From JAVKFF01 sp040226215 (lineage in GTDB: Bacteria > Pseudomonadota > Alphaproteobacteria > DSM-16000 > Inquilinaceae): a stretch of DNA of 42,760 nt. Location: contig JAVKFF010000250.1 in NCBI GenBank assembly GCA_040226215.1, positions 1 through 42,760 of the forward strand, read 5' to 3'. The position numbers and the translations under genes were made by a program. This document shows, in pieces, positions 7,382 through 15,361 of this stretch; within the stretch, counting starts at the first letter, position 1, and each line of letters begins with the position of its first letter. The notes below the pieces were generated by a model. It had not been told where the DNA came from. It did not search any database and saw only the letters and a list, made by a program, of their open reading frames with translations.

Positions 7382-8653
7382 ATGCGCATCCTCGTCGTCG
7401 GAGCGGGCGGCCGCGAGCACGCCCTGGCCTGGGCAATCGCCAGATCGCCCTTGACCAGCCACCTGTTCGCCGCACCCGGCAATGCCGGCATCGCCCAGAT
7501 CGCCGACTGCATCGACATCGCCGCGGAGGATGTCAACGGCCTCGCCGCCTTCGCCCGAGATGCGCGCATCGACCTGGTCGTCGTCGGTCCGGAGGGGCCG
7601 CTCGTCCTGGGCCTGGTCGACCGGCTGCGTGCCGAAGGCATCCCGGTCTTCGGACCGACCGCGGCGGCCGCCATCCTGGAGGGCTCGAAGAAGTTCACCA
7701 AGGAGCTGTGCGCCCAGATGGGCATCCCGACCGGCGCCCATGCCAGCTTCCAGGAGCCCGAGGCGGCGAAGGCCTATGTCCGGCGCCAGGGCGCGCCGAT
7801 CGTGGTCAAGGCCGACGGGCTGGCCGCCGGCAAGGGCGTGACGGTTGCGATGACCGAGGCCGAGGCGCTGGACGCCGTCGACGCCATGCTCACGGACGGC
7901 GCCTTCGGCGAGGCCGGTGCCACCGTGGTGGTCGAGGCCTTCCTGGACGGGCCGGAAGTCAGCTTCTTCGCCCTGGTCGACGGCAGGACGGCCATCCCCT
8001 TCGCCAGCGCCGCCGACCACAAGCGCGCCTTCGACAACGACGAGGGGCCGAACACCGGGGGCATGGGCGCCTACTCGCCGACCCCGCTGCTCGACGTCGC
8101 GCTGGAGCGCGAGGTCATGGAACGCATCATCCATCCCACCGTTCGCGGCATGGCCGATGCCGGTCGGCCCTTCGCCGGCGTCCTCTATGCCGGGCTCATC
8201 CTCACCCGGAACGGCCCCCAGCTCCTGGAATACAACGTCCGCTTCGGCGACCCGGAGTGCCAGGTGCTGATGGCCCGGCTCGACTGCGACATCGTGCCGG
8301 TGCTGCAAGCGGCGGCCGAGGGCCGGCTTGACCAGATCCGGATCGCCTGGAAGCCGGGCGCGGCACTGACGGTGGTCATGGCGGCGAACGGCTATCCCGG
8401 TGCCTATGAGAAGGGCAGCGTCATCCGCGGGCTGGAGGCGGCCGAGGCGCTGCCCGACGTGACCGTCTTTCATGCCGGCACGAAGCGTGGCGCGGACGGC
8501 CGCATCGAGGCCCATGGCGGCCGCGTGCTGGGCGTCACCGCCACCGGCGCCGACATCGCCGAGGCTCGGACCCGCGCCTACCAGGCTGTCGACCGCATCG
8601 ACTGGCCCGCCGGCTTCTGCCGCCGCGACATCGGCGCCAAGGCGTCGGGTTGA
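7382..8653 (+). CDS. purD: Phosphoribosylamine-glycine ligase
   Basis: 423 residues, the usual size. PurD joins glycine to 5-phosphoribosylamine with ATP, the second step of de novo purine synthesis, in the cytoplasm. Visible family features are the N-terminus MRILVVGAGGREHALAW, the ATP-grasp segment around PIVVKADGLAAGKGV, the signature DNDEGPNTGGMGAYSP, and the metal-binding ENVRFGDPE-type segment, here YNVRFGDPECQ. It is divergent from xseA with a 141-bp gap that must hold both promoters. Downstream lies a 116-bp tandem repeat before the convergent tadA. Confidence 0.98.
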   Translation: MRILVVGAGGREHALAWAIARSPLTSHLFAAPGNAGIAQIADCIDIAAEDVNGLAAFARDARIDLVVVGPEGPLVLGLVDRLRAEGIPVFGPTAAAAILEGSKKFTKELCAQMGIPTGAHASFQEPEAAKAYVRRQGAPIVVKADGLAAGKGVTVAMTEAEALDAVDAMLTDGAFGEAGATVVVEAFLDGPEVSFFALVDGRTAIPFASAADHKRAFDNDEGPNTGGMGAYSPTPLLDVALEREVMERIIHPTVRGMADAGRPFAGVLYAGLILTRNGPQLLEYNVRFGDPECQVLMARLDCDIVPVLQAAAEGRLDQIRIAWKPGAALTVVMAANGYPGAYEKGSVIRGLEAAEALPDVTVFHAGTKRGADGRIEAHGGRVLGVTATGADIAEARTRAYQAVDRIDWPAGFCRRDIGAKASG

Positions 8654-8687
8654 GGGCGGCGGCCACGCACCGAAAGCACCGCCCTCA

Positions 8688-8940
8688 CCCGTCGTTCCGC
8701 ACGCAGCGCAGCGGAGATGCGGAACCCCGAGCCCGTCCTCGCAAACGCCTCAGCCCGGCCCCTCGAGGTTCCGGCTCTCCCTGCGCTCGGCCGGAACGAC
8801 GGGGGATGATGAATGAAGAAAAGTCCCGTCGTTCCGCACGCAGCGAAGCGGAGATGCGGAACCCCGAGCCCGTCATCGCAATCGCCGCAGCCCGGCCGCG
8901 CGAGGTTCCGGCTCTTCCAACGGTCGGCCGGAACGACGGG
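8688..8940. repeat. Two tandem 116-bp palindromic repeat units (locus 2)
   Basis: Units at 8688-8803 and 8825-8940 are direct copies, about 106 of 116 positions identical by eye, separated by a 21-bp A/G-rich linker. Each unit begins CCCGTCGTTCCG and ends CGGAACGACGGG, perfect 12-bp inverted ends. Inside each are a direct element (GCAGCGNAGCGGAGATGC) and an inverted one (GAGGTTCCGGCTCT). The central part, inverted copy-linker-direct copy, is the architecture seen at the other loci. It fills the tail-to-tail gap between purD and tadA; no gene is present from 8654 to 8960. Confidence 0.85.
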
Positions 8941-8960
8941 GTGGGGTGCGTGTTAAAACC

Positions 8961-9446
8961 TCACCGCCGTTCCCGGAAGAAGCGGCGCAGCAGGTCGGCG
9001 CTGCGATCGGCGTGGCCGGGAACCGGGCCGACGACGACCGGCCGGTGGTGGCAGGTGGGTTGGGTGAAGAAGCGGCCGCCATGGGCGATACCGCCCATCT
9101 TCGGATCGGAGGCGGCGTAGACCAGGCGGCGGATGCGGGCGAAGCTGATCGCCGCGGCGCACATGGCGCAGGGCTCCAGCGTGACATAGAGATCGCAATC
9201 CGGCAGGCGAGGCCGGCCGCGCAGCACCCCGGCGGCGCGGATCGCCAGCACCTCCGCATGCGCCGTGGGGTCGGCGTCGACCTCCGTGCGGTTGCCGGCT
9301 CGCGCCAGCGCCTCGCCCGTTTCCGCCACTACCAGGACGGCCCCGATCGGCACCTCGCCCCGCGCATAGGCCGCCTCGGCCTCGGCGAAAGCGAGGTCGA
9401 GGAAGCGACGGTCGGCTTCGCTGGACGTGACGGGTTCGTCGGCCAT
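8961..9446 (-). CDS. tadA: tRNA-specific adenosine deaminase
   Basis: 161 residues from ATG 9446. TadA converts A34 of the tRNA-Arg anticodon to inosine. The zinc and proton-shuttle motif HAE is at 63-65, and the two zinc cysteines are in PCAMC at 92-96, followed by AAISFARIRRLVYAASDPK, typical of TadA rather than of cytidine deaminases. The frame extends to 9566, but that stretch would overlap the start of the divergent rluB and lacks family resemblance. The tadA/rluB divergent arrangement is common in alphaproteobacteria. Confidence 0.96.
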   Translation of the reverse strand: MADEPVTSSEADRRFLDLAFAEAEAAYARGEVPIGAVLVVAETGEALARAGNRTEVDADPTAHAEVLAIRAAGVLRGRPRLPDCDLYVTLEPCAMCAAAISFARIRRLVYAASDPKMGGIAHGGRFFTQPTCHHRPVVVGPVPGHADRSADLLRRFFRERR

Positions 9447-9541
9447 GGCAGCGTCTTGATCCGCCGGGGTTGCGTGCGAGTCAAGCGGGGCCTGTCGCCA
9501 GTGCCGGCGCATTCCGGCCAGCGCTGTGCTATAGCGCGGCG

Positions 9542-10315
9542 ATGACCGACGAGAAGACATCGACATCCGGCCCGGAGACCCCGGCCGGCGAGCGCATCGC
9601 CAAGGCGATGGCCAGGGCCGGGCTGTGCTCCCGCCGCGACGCGGAGCGCTGGATCGCCGACGGGCGGGTCAGCGTCAACGGCCGCGCCGTGAGCTCTCCC
9701 GCCCTCAACGTCACCGAGAACGACCGGATCGTGGTCGACGGCAAGCCCCTGCCGGAAAAGGAGGCGACGCGGGTCTGGCGCTACCACAAGCCGGCCGGCA
9801 GGGTGACCACGCACCGGGATCCGGAGGGGCGGCCGACGATCTTCGACGACCTGCCCACCGGCATGCCGCGCGTGATCACGGTCGGCCGTCTCGACCTCAG
9901 CTCCGAAGGCCTGCTGCTGCTGACCAATGACGGCGCGCTGGCCCGGCACCTGGAACTGCCGGCGACCGGCTGGACACGGCGCTACCGCGTGCGTGCCCAT
10001 GGCCGGCCGGACGAGGCCAGGCTGAAGGCGCTGTCGCGCGGTGTCACCGTCGACGGCGTCGCCTATGGCCCGGTGCAGGCGGTTTTCGAGAAGCAGCAGG
10101 GCGCCAATGCCTGGCTGACCGTCGCCCTGCGCGAGGGCAAGAACCGCGAGGTGCGGCGGGTGATGGAGAGCGTCGGGCTGGAAGTGAACCGCCTGATCCG
10201 CCTCTCCTACGGCCCCTTCCAGCTCGGCAACCTGCCGCGCGGCGGCGTGGAGGAGGTGTCGCGGCGCGTCCTCAAGGACCAGCTGGCCTCCTTCCTGGTC
10301 AGGAAGAAGGGCTGA
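9542..10315 (+). CDS. rluB: 23S rRNA pseudouridine synthase of the RluB/RsuA family
   Basis: 257 residues. An S4 RNA-binding domain at about 17-65 (IAKAMARAGLCSRRDAERWI) precedes the catalytic domain, whose nucleophile Asp118 is in GRLDLSSEGLLLLTNDG (115-131). REGKNREVRRVMESVGLEV near 200 is a further RsuA-family signature. RluB isomerises U2605 of 23S rRNA; RluE/RluF-type specificity is less likely given the S4 domain and the neighbours tadA and rsmD, but the exact uridine is inferred. The ATG at 9542 is chosen because an upstream in-frame start overlaps tadA's promoter. Confidence 0.9.
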   Translation: MTDEKTSTSGPETPAGERIAKAMARAGLCSRRDAERWIADGRVSVNGRAVSSPALNVTENDRIVVDGKPLPEKEATRVWRYHKPAGRVTTHRDPEGRPTIFDDLPTGMPRVITVGRLDLSSEGLLLLTNDGALARHLELPATGWTRRYRVRAHGRPDEARLKALSRGVTVDGVAYGPVQAVFEKQQGANAWLTVALREGKNREVRRVMESVGLEVNRLIRLSYGPFQLGNLPRGGVEEVSRRVLKDQLASFLVRKKG

Positions 10316-10318
10316 GCT

Positions 10319-10894
10319 GTGCCTGGAGAAGGGCTGCGGATCGTCGGCGGCCGCCATCGCGGTCGCCGCATCGAGGTGCCGCCGGGCGACGGCGTCCGGC
10401 CGACATCCGACCGCATCCGCGAGGCCCTGTTCAACATCCTGATGCACCGGGACTGGGGGCCGGATGGCGGCAGCCTGGTGGACGATGCAACCGTGTTGGA
10501 TGCCTTCGCCGGCTCCGGCGCGCTGGCCCTGGAGGCGCTGTCCAGGGGAGCCGCCCGGGCCTTCGCCTTCGAAAACGACCGCGCGGCCGGCCGGCAGGTG
10601 CTGGCGAACGCCCGCGCGCTCGGCGAGGCCTGGCGGCTGACCCTGATTCCCGCCGACGCGCTCGACCCGCCCGCCGCCCGCGCGAAGGCCGATCTGATCT
10701 TTCTCGACCCGCCCTATGGCCGCGACCTGGTCGCCCCGGCACTGACGGGCCTGCGCCACCGGGGCTGGATCGCCCCCGGCGCGGTGGTGGTGGCCGAGAC
10801 CGACAGGACAGAACGCCTGCCGCCGCTCGCCGGGCTGGAGCGACTGGCCGAGAAGACCTACGGCAAGACCAGGCTGGTCTTCCTGCGGGCGTGA
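10319..10894 (+). CDS. rsmD: 16S rRNA (guanine-966-N2)-methyltransferase
   Basis: 191 residues from GTG 10319, three bases after the rluB stop, so co-transcribed and probably coupled. It is a Rossmann-fold SAM methyltransferase that methylates G966 in the 30S head. It has the family's opening LRIVGGRHRGRRIEVP, RPTSDRIREALFNIL at 28-41, the SAM loop DAFAGSGALALEA at 61-73 and the catalytic DPPY at 130-133. Confidence 0.95.
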   Translation: MPGEGLRIVGGRHRGRRIEVPPGDGVRPTSDRIREALFNILMHRDWGPDGGSLVDDATVLDAFAGSGALALEALSRGAARAFAFENDRAAGRQVLANARALGEAWRLTLIPADALDPPAARAKADLIFLDPPYGRDLVAPALTGLRHRGWIAPGAVVVAETDRTERLPPLAGLERLAEKTYGKTRLVFLRA

Positions 10895-10914
10895 GGTCGG
10901 GGGACGGAGAGGAC

Positions 10915-11064
10915 GACCGACCGGTCCCGGGTCTGCGAAGCGGCACTTCGCGCCGCATCGCGCCCGGGACGACAGGCGCGTTCTCCATTTTGCTAAATTT
11001 AGTTTAGTCGTCGTCCCGTGCGCTGCGCAGCACGAAGTGATGCGCTGCAGACCCGGGACCGGCC
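10915..11064. repeat. Palindromic repeat pair, GTCGTCCCG type (locus 3)
   Basis: An inverted copy at about 10918-10972 (from ACCGGTCCCGGGTCTGCG to CGCCCGGGACGAC) and a direct copy at about 11009-11062 (from GTCGTCCCGTGCGCTGCG to CAGACCCGGGACCGG) flank a 36-bp AT-rich linker. A related direct copy ends the window (42707-42760). It lies in the tail-to-tail gap between rsmD and mutL and could act as a bidirectional terminator. Confidence 0.8.
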
Positions 11065-11073
11065 GCCCGTCTG

Positions 11074-11120
11074 CACCGGCCTTCAGCACCGGCCTTCAGC
11101 GCCGGCCTTCAGCGCCGGCC
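11074..11120. repeat. 13-bp tandem repeat (3.6 copies) spanning the mutL stop codon
   Basis: On the plus strand the unit CRCCGGCCTTCAG repeats at 11074-11086, 11087-11099 and 11100-11112, with a partial unit at 11113-11120. On the mutL strand each full unit contains CTGAAG, so TGA occurs at 11109-11111 (the real stop) and again 13 and 26 bases downstream, once in each reading frame. Confidence 0.9.
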
Positions 11121-12998
11121 GAACAGCTTCTCGATGTCCGCCAGCGAGAGTTCGACATAGGTCGGGCGGCCGTGATTGCACTGGCCGGCCCTGGGCGTTG
11201 CCTCCATCTGGCGCAGCAGCGCGTTCATCTCCGCCACGCCGAGGCGCCGTCCGGCGCGCACGCTGCCGTGGCAGGCCATGGTCGAGGCCACCCGGTCGAG
11301 CCTGTCGCGCAGCGCCGTCGCCTGGTCGAGCTCGGCGAGCTGGTCGGCGAGATCGGCGACGAGGCCGGCGACATCGGCCTGGCCCAGCAAGGCCGGCACG
11401 GCGCGCACGATGACGGCGCCGACGCCGAAGGGCTCGATCTCCAGACCGAGCTCGGCGAGCTCCCCGGCCCGGGCGGCGAGGCGGCCGGCATCGGCCTCGC
11501 CAAGTTCCACCACCTCGGGCATCAGCAAGCCCTGGGAGGGCACGCCGCCATCGATCAATGCCTGCTTCAGCCGCTCGTAGACGAGGCGCTCATGGGCGGC
11601 GTGCTGGTCGACGACGACCAGCCCGGTCTCCGTCTGGGCGATGACATAGGTACCATGCAGCTGGGCCCGTGCGGCGCCGAGGGGGAAGGACCGGAGATCG
11701 GCATCGTCGCCCGGGTCCTCCGCCCGGGCGCCGGGTCCGAAGGCGTCGCCGCGATCGACCGGCGGCGGGGACCAGGGCTCGGGCGTTTCGCGCAGGCCGG
11801 CCGGGGACTGGAACGCGAAGGCGTTGCCGAGTGCCGCATGCGACGCCTGTGCCGGCGGCCGTGCCTGGAAGCGGTATTGCGGGCCGTCACCGTGGCGTTC
11901 GGGTGATCCGTCGGATCGCATCGCGCCCAGCGCCGCACCGGCCAGCGTCGTGGAGGCGCGATGGCCGGCGGCGTCGAGCGCGTGGCGGATCGACCCGACG
12001 ATCAGGCCGCGGACGATGCCCGGATCGCGGAAACGCACCTCCGCCTTGGCCGGGTGGACGTTTACGTCGACCTGCTCCGCGTCGAGCGAAATGAACAGGG
12101 CTGCCATAGCGTGGCGGTCGCGCGGCAGGACGTCGCCATAGGCACCCTTCAGCGCACCGAGCAGCGAGCGGTCGCGCACCGGACGGCCGTTGACGAAGAG
12201 GAACTGGGCACGGGCATTGGCCTTGTTCAGGGTCGGCAGACCGGCATAGCCCGTCAGGCGGATGCCCTCGCGCTCGGCATCGATCGGCATGGCGTTGTCG
12301 GCGAAGTCGCGGCCCATGATGCGGGCCAGACGGTCGAGCCGGGCGGCGAACAGCTCTCCCTGGGCCGGATCGAGGCGCAGCGAGGTCCGGGCACCGTCGC
12401 CCAGCGTAAAGGCGATGGCCGGGTGCGCCATGGCAAGCTGCTGCAGGCATTCCAGCGCCGCCTGGTATTCGGTCCGTTCGGTCTTCATGAACTTCAGGCG
12501 GGCCGGCGTGGCGTAGAACAGGTCGCGAACTTCGACCCTTGTGCCGGTCGGCAGGGCGGCCGGTTCCGGCGCGCCGACGATGCCACCCTCGACGGCCAGG
12601 CTCCAGGCGCTATCCGCGCCTGCGACGCGGCTGGTGATGGTCATGCGGCTGACCGCCCCGATCGACGGCAGCGCCTCGCCCCGGAATCCCAGCGTGGCAA
12701 TGTGCACCAGGTCGTCGTCGGGCAGCTTGGAGGTTGCGTGCCGCTCCACCGCGACCAGCAGGTCGTCATGACCCATGCCGCAGCCATCGTCGGTGACGAC
12801 GATGGCAGAACGGCCGCCGTCCCGCAGAATGACGTCGATACGCCCGGCGCCCGCATCGATGGCGTTTTCCACCAGTTCCTTGACCACCGCGGCCGGACGC
12901 TCGACCACCTCGCCGGCGGCGATCTGATTGACCAGCACGCCTGGCAGGCGCCTGATGCGGCGAAGGGAAGATATTGCGGTCTCGTGCATATCTGGCAT
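11109..12998 (-). CDS. mutL: DNA mismatch repair protein MutL, endonuclease type
   Basis: 629 residues. The N-terminal GHKL ATPase has NQIAAGEVVERPAAVVKEL at 24-42, ENAIDAG at 44-50, DDGCGM at 70-75 and GFRGEALPSI; a Pro-rich linker follows, then the dimerisation domain. The C-terminal domain contains DQHA-x2-E-x4-E starting at residue 464, ACHGSVRAG near 575 and CNHGRPT near 607, the metal-binding set of MutL homologues that nick DNA themselves. This fits methyl-independent mismatch repair without MutH. The first ATG is used; the fourth codon is also ATG. The last codons and stop lie in a 13-bp tandem repeat. Confidence 0.96.
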   Translation of the reverse strand: MPDMHETAISSLRRIRRLPGVLVNQIAAGEVVERPAAVVKELVENAIDAGAGRIDVILRDGGRSAIVVTDDGCGMGHDDLLVAVERHATSKLPDDDLVHIATLGFRGEALPSIGAVSRMTITSRVAGADSAWSLAVEGGIVGAPEPAALPTGTRVEVRDLFYATPARLKFMKTERTEYQAALECLQQLAMAHPAIAFTLGDGARTSLRLDPAQGELFAARLDRLARIMGRDFADNAMPIDAEREGIRLTGYAGLPTLNKANARAQFLFVNGRPVRDRSLLGALKGAYGDVLPRDRHAMAALFISLDAEQVDVNVHPAKAEVRFRDPGIVRGLIVGSIRHALDAAGHRASTTLAGAALGAMRSDGSPERHGDGPQYRFQARPPAQASHAALGNAFAFQSPAGLRETPEPWSPPPVDRGDAFGPGARAEDPGDDADLRSFPLGAARAQLHGTYVIAQTETGLVVVDQHAAHERLVYERLKQALIDGGVPSQGLLMPEVVELGEADAGRLAARAGELAELGLEIEPFGVGAVIVRAVPALLGQADVAGLVADLADQLAELDQATALRDRLDRVASTMACHGSVRAGRRLGVAEMNALLRQMEATPRAGQCNHGRPTYVELSLADIEKLFGRR

Positions 12999-13118
12999 CT
13001 ATATATGGTAGCGACTGTGGCCATCCCTGTCACCGGGTCTTGCCTGCCACGGGCTTGCCTTTTTCGCCATGCCCGCTATGAGGGACCGAACCGAACCCGT
13101 GCCGCGGAGTCCTCGCCC

Positions 13119-13520
13119 ATGCGGGCCCTCATCATCGCCCTCCTCCAGGTCATTGCCTATCTCGGAATTCTGGCCGGAATCGCCGTCGGCGCGCTGGTCG
13201 GCCGGGCCCTGGCACTGACGCCGGACTTCGACGGACTGCTGGGAGACCCGCTGATCGGCCTGGTGGCCGGATCGGTGCTCGGCCTGGCGGCGGGCGTCGC
13301 CGTCTTCGGACCCGTCATCCTGCTGGCCGACATCCGCGATCAGGGCCGCAACACCGCCGAGGCGCTCGATCGTCTGGCCCGGCGGCAGCGTCCGGAAACC
13401 GGCTATCGCGGCCGTCGCGAGCCACCGCTCGGCCCGGAGCCACCCATGATGGGACCGCGCCCGCCCGAGCCGCCGCCGCCACCCGAACCCCCGCGCGCGC
13501 GGCCGAGCCTGCGGCCCTAG
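13119..13520 (+). CDS. Small two-helix membrane protein with proline-rich tail
   Basis: 133 residues from ATG 13119. Two hydrophobic helices, about 3-30 and 44-71 (rich in Gly/Ala/Val/Leu), are followed by a soluble tail that becomes Pro/Arg-rich, with runs such as PPEPPPPPEPPRARP. I do not recognise a family. Divergent from mutL; its stop TAG (13518-13520) is supplied by the first base pairs of a large palindrome. Codon use matches the neighbours, so it is probably expressed, but no function can be proposed. Confidence 0.65.
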   Translation: MRALIIALLQVIAYLGILAGIAVGALVGRALALTPDFDGLLGDPLIGLVAGSVLGLAAGVAVFGPVILLADIRDQGRNTAEALDRLARRQRPETGYRGRREPPLGPEPPMMGPRPPEPPPPPEPPRARPSLRP

Positions 13521-13560
13521 AGCATCCTGCGCCCGAACGGGCGCAGACAAGATGCTCTAG
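13517..13560. repeat. 44-bp near-perfect palindrome (CTAGAGCATC...GATGCTCTAG)
   Basis: Outer arms of 10 bp (13517-13526 / 13551-13560) and inner arms of 9 bp (CTGCGCCCG 13527-13535 / CGGGCGCAG 13538-13546) with an AA loop; four unpaired bases lie on one side. Its left end supplies the stop of the upstream membrane protein. It is a strong candidate for a bidirectional terminator or extragenic palindrome; the same type of element is widespread in alphaproteobacterial intergenic DNA. Confidence 0.85.
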
Positions 13561-13571
13561 GATATTGAGAA

Positions 13572-13623
13572 TAGGGCAGATTTCTTGCGGCCGAGTGGGT
13601 CCATTCGGTCGCAATCTGCCCTA
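13572..13623. repeat. 52-bp imperfect palindrome overlapping the pgi stop
   Basis: Outer arms TAGGGCAGATT (13572-13582) and AATCTGCCCTA (13613-13623) are perfect 11-bp inverted repeats; inner arms GCGGCCGA and TCGGTCGC match 7 of 8. The right end contains the pgi stop codon (13621-13623, minus strand). It is a second, unrelated palindrome in the same tail-to-tail gap. Confidence 0.85.
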
Positions 13624-15270
13624 GCCGACCGCCGCCATCCGCTTCCAGGCGTTGATCAGCCCGTTCGTCGAGCCGTCGAAGTCCTTGACGGGGCGGTCGT
13701 CGGCGAGCGCCGGCAGGATGCCCTTGGCCAGCTGCTTGCCCAGCTCCACGCCCCACTGGTCGAAGCTGTAGATGCCCCAGATCACGCCCTGGACGAAGAT
13801 CTTGTGTTCGTAGAGGGCGATCAGCATGCCGAGCCGGCGCGGATCGAGCCGCTCGAGCAGCAGCGAATTGCTCGGCCGGTTGCCGGGGAACAGCTTGTGC
13901 GGCAGCAGCTCGGCGATCGCCGTGTCGTCCAGTCCCTGCCCCTCCAGTTCCGCGCGTACCTCCTCCGCCGTCTTGCCCTGCATCAGCGCCTGGGTCTGCG
14001 CGAAGAAGTTCGACAGCAAAAGTCGGTGGTGTTCGCCCAGCGGGTTCTGGCTGACCGCCGGCGCGATGAAGTCGCAGGGGATCAGGTGCGTGCCCTGGTG
14101 GATCAGCTGGTAGAAGGCGTGCTGGCCATTGGTGCCGGGTTCGCCGAACACGATCGGCCCGGTCCGGTGCATCACCGGCAGGCCGTCGCGGCCGGCCGAC
14201 TTGCCGTTCGACTCCATGTCCGCCTGTTGCAGATAGGCAATGAAGCGGGCGAGATACTGGTCGTAGGGCAGTACGGCGTGCGCGCTGGCGCCGAAGAAGT
14301 TGGCGTACCAGACGCCGAGCAACGCCAGGACCACGGGCATGTTGGCGGCGAGCGGCGCCTCGCGGAAATGCCGGTCCATGGCGTGGCCACCCTCCAGCAG
14401 GGCCTCGAAGTTCTCGAAGCCGATGGCGATGGCGAGCGAGAGGCCGATCGCCGACCACAGCGAGTAACGGCCGCCGACCCAGTCCCAGAAGACGAGCATG
14501 TTGGCGGGGTCGATGCCGAAGTCGCGCACCGCCGCCTCGTTCGTGGACAACGCCACGAAATGCCGCGCCACGGCCGCTTCCGGCGCTCCCGATCCCAGCA
14601 GCCAGGCGCGCGCCGTGTGCGCGTTGGCCAGCGTCTCCTGGGTCGTGAAGGTCTTCGAGGCGATGATGAACAGCGTCTCGTCCGGCGTCACCCGCCGCAG
14701 AGTCTCGGCGATGTGCGTGCCGTCGACATTGGAGACGAAATGCACTGCGATGTCGCGATCGCCATAGGGTCGCAGCGCCTCCACCGCCATCGCGGGGCCG
14801 AGGTCGGAGCCGCCGATGCCGATATTGACCACGTGGCGGATTGGCTTGCCGGTGTGGCCACGCCAGCGGCCCTCGCGCACCGCGGCACAGACATCGCGCA
14901 TTTGCGCCAGCACCTGGCGGATCGCCGGCATCACGTCGTGGCCATCGACGGTCACGGGCTGGCCGCCGGTATTGCGCAGCGCCGTGTGCAGCACCGCCCG
15001 CCCTTCGGTACGGTTGATCTTTTCGCCGGCGAACATGGCGTCGCGCCAGCGCTCCAGCCCGGCGGCGCGCGCCAGGTCGACGAGCAGGTCCATCGTCTCC
15101 GGCGTGATGCGGTTCTTCGAATAGTCCAGCAACAGCCCGTCTTGCGACAACGAGAACCTGTCGAAGCGTCCCGGATCGTCGGCGAACAGGCGCCGCATGT
15201 GGGTGTCGCGCAAGGTGACGTAGTGCGCTTCCAGGCGGCGCCACGCCTCGGTTTCGCTTATCGGGGGCAT
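13621..15270 (-). CDS. pgi: Glucose-6-phosphate isomerase
   Basis: 549 residues, the usual bacterial length. It interconverts glucose 6-phosphate and fructose 6-phosphate. Family signatures are visible: NIGIGGSDLGPAMA near 149-162, FIIASKTFTTQETLANA, the catalytic-region FGEPGTNGQHAFYQLIHQGT, and the C-terminal SFDQWGVELGKQLAKGI (PGI signature 2). The gene stands alone between M16 peptidases and a convergent small membrane protein, with its stop in a palindrome. Confidence 0.98.
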   Translation of the reverse strand: MPPISETEAWRRLEAHYVTLRDTHMRRLFADDPGRFDRFSLSQDGLLLDYSKNRITPETMDLLVDLARAAGLERWRDAMFAGEKINRTEGRAVLHTALRNTGGQPVTVDGHDVMPAIRQVLAQMRDVCAAVREGRWRGHTGKPIRHVVNIGIGGSDLGPAMAVEALRPYGDRDIAVHFVSNVDGTHIAETLRRVTPDETLFIIASKTFTTQETLANAHTARAWLLGSGAPEAAVARHFVALSTNEAAVRDFGIDPANMLVFWDWVGGRYSLWSAIGLSLAIAIGFENFEALLEGGHAMDRHFREAPLAANMPVVLALLGVWYANFFGASAHAVLPYDQYLARFIAYLQQADMESNGKSAGRDGLPVMHRTGPIVFGEPGTNGQHAFYQLIHQGTHLIPCDFIAPAVSQNPLGEHHRLLLSNFFAQTQALMQGKTAEEVRAELEGQGLDDTAIAELLPHKLFPGNRPSNSLLLERLDPRRLGMLIALYEHKIFVQGVIWGIYSFDQWGVELGKQLAKGILPALADDRPVKDFDGSTNGLINAWKRMAAVG

Positions 15271-15361
15271 GTCGGCCTCGCAACGCTGACTTCGATGGGA
15301 GACGCACCGGAAGGCCTGGCGCGCCCGGCTGACCCTGGTCGCCGAGACTAGCCGTCCCGGA

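Noticed and set aside
8688..8940. Possible CRISPR array
   Set aside because: There are only two units of 116 bp, internally palindromic, with no regular spacers and no cas genes.
8654..8960. Short plus-strand frames across the 116-bp repeats
   Set aside because: Their translations consist of the repeat itself (for example SAEMRNPEP) and carry no gene-like codon pattern beyond that.
9329..11089. 586-codon minus-strand open frame across rluB and rsmD
   Set aside because: It covers two clear plus-strand RNA-modification genes and has no recognisable motif. Other long shadow frames (1283-2536, 3355-4653, the upstream extension of lysS) were dropped for the same reason.
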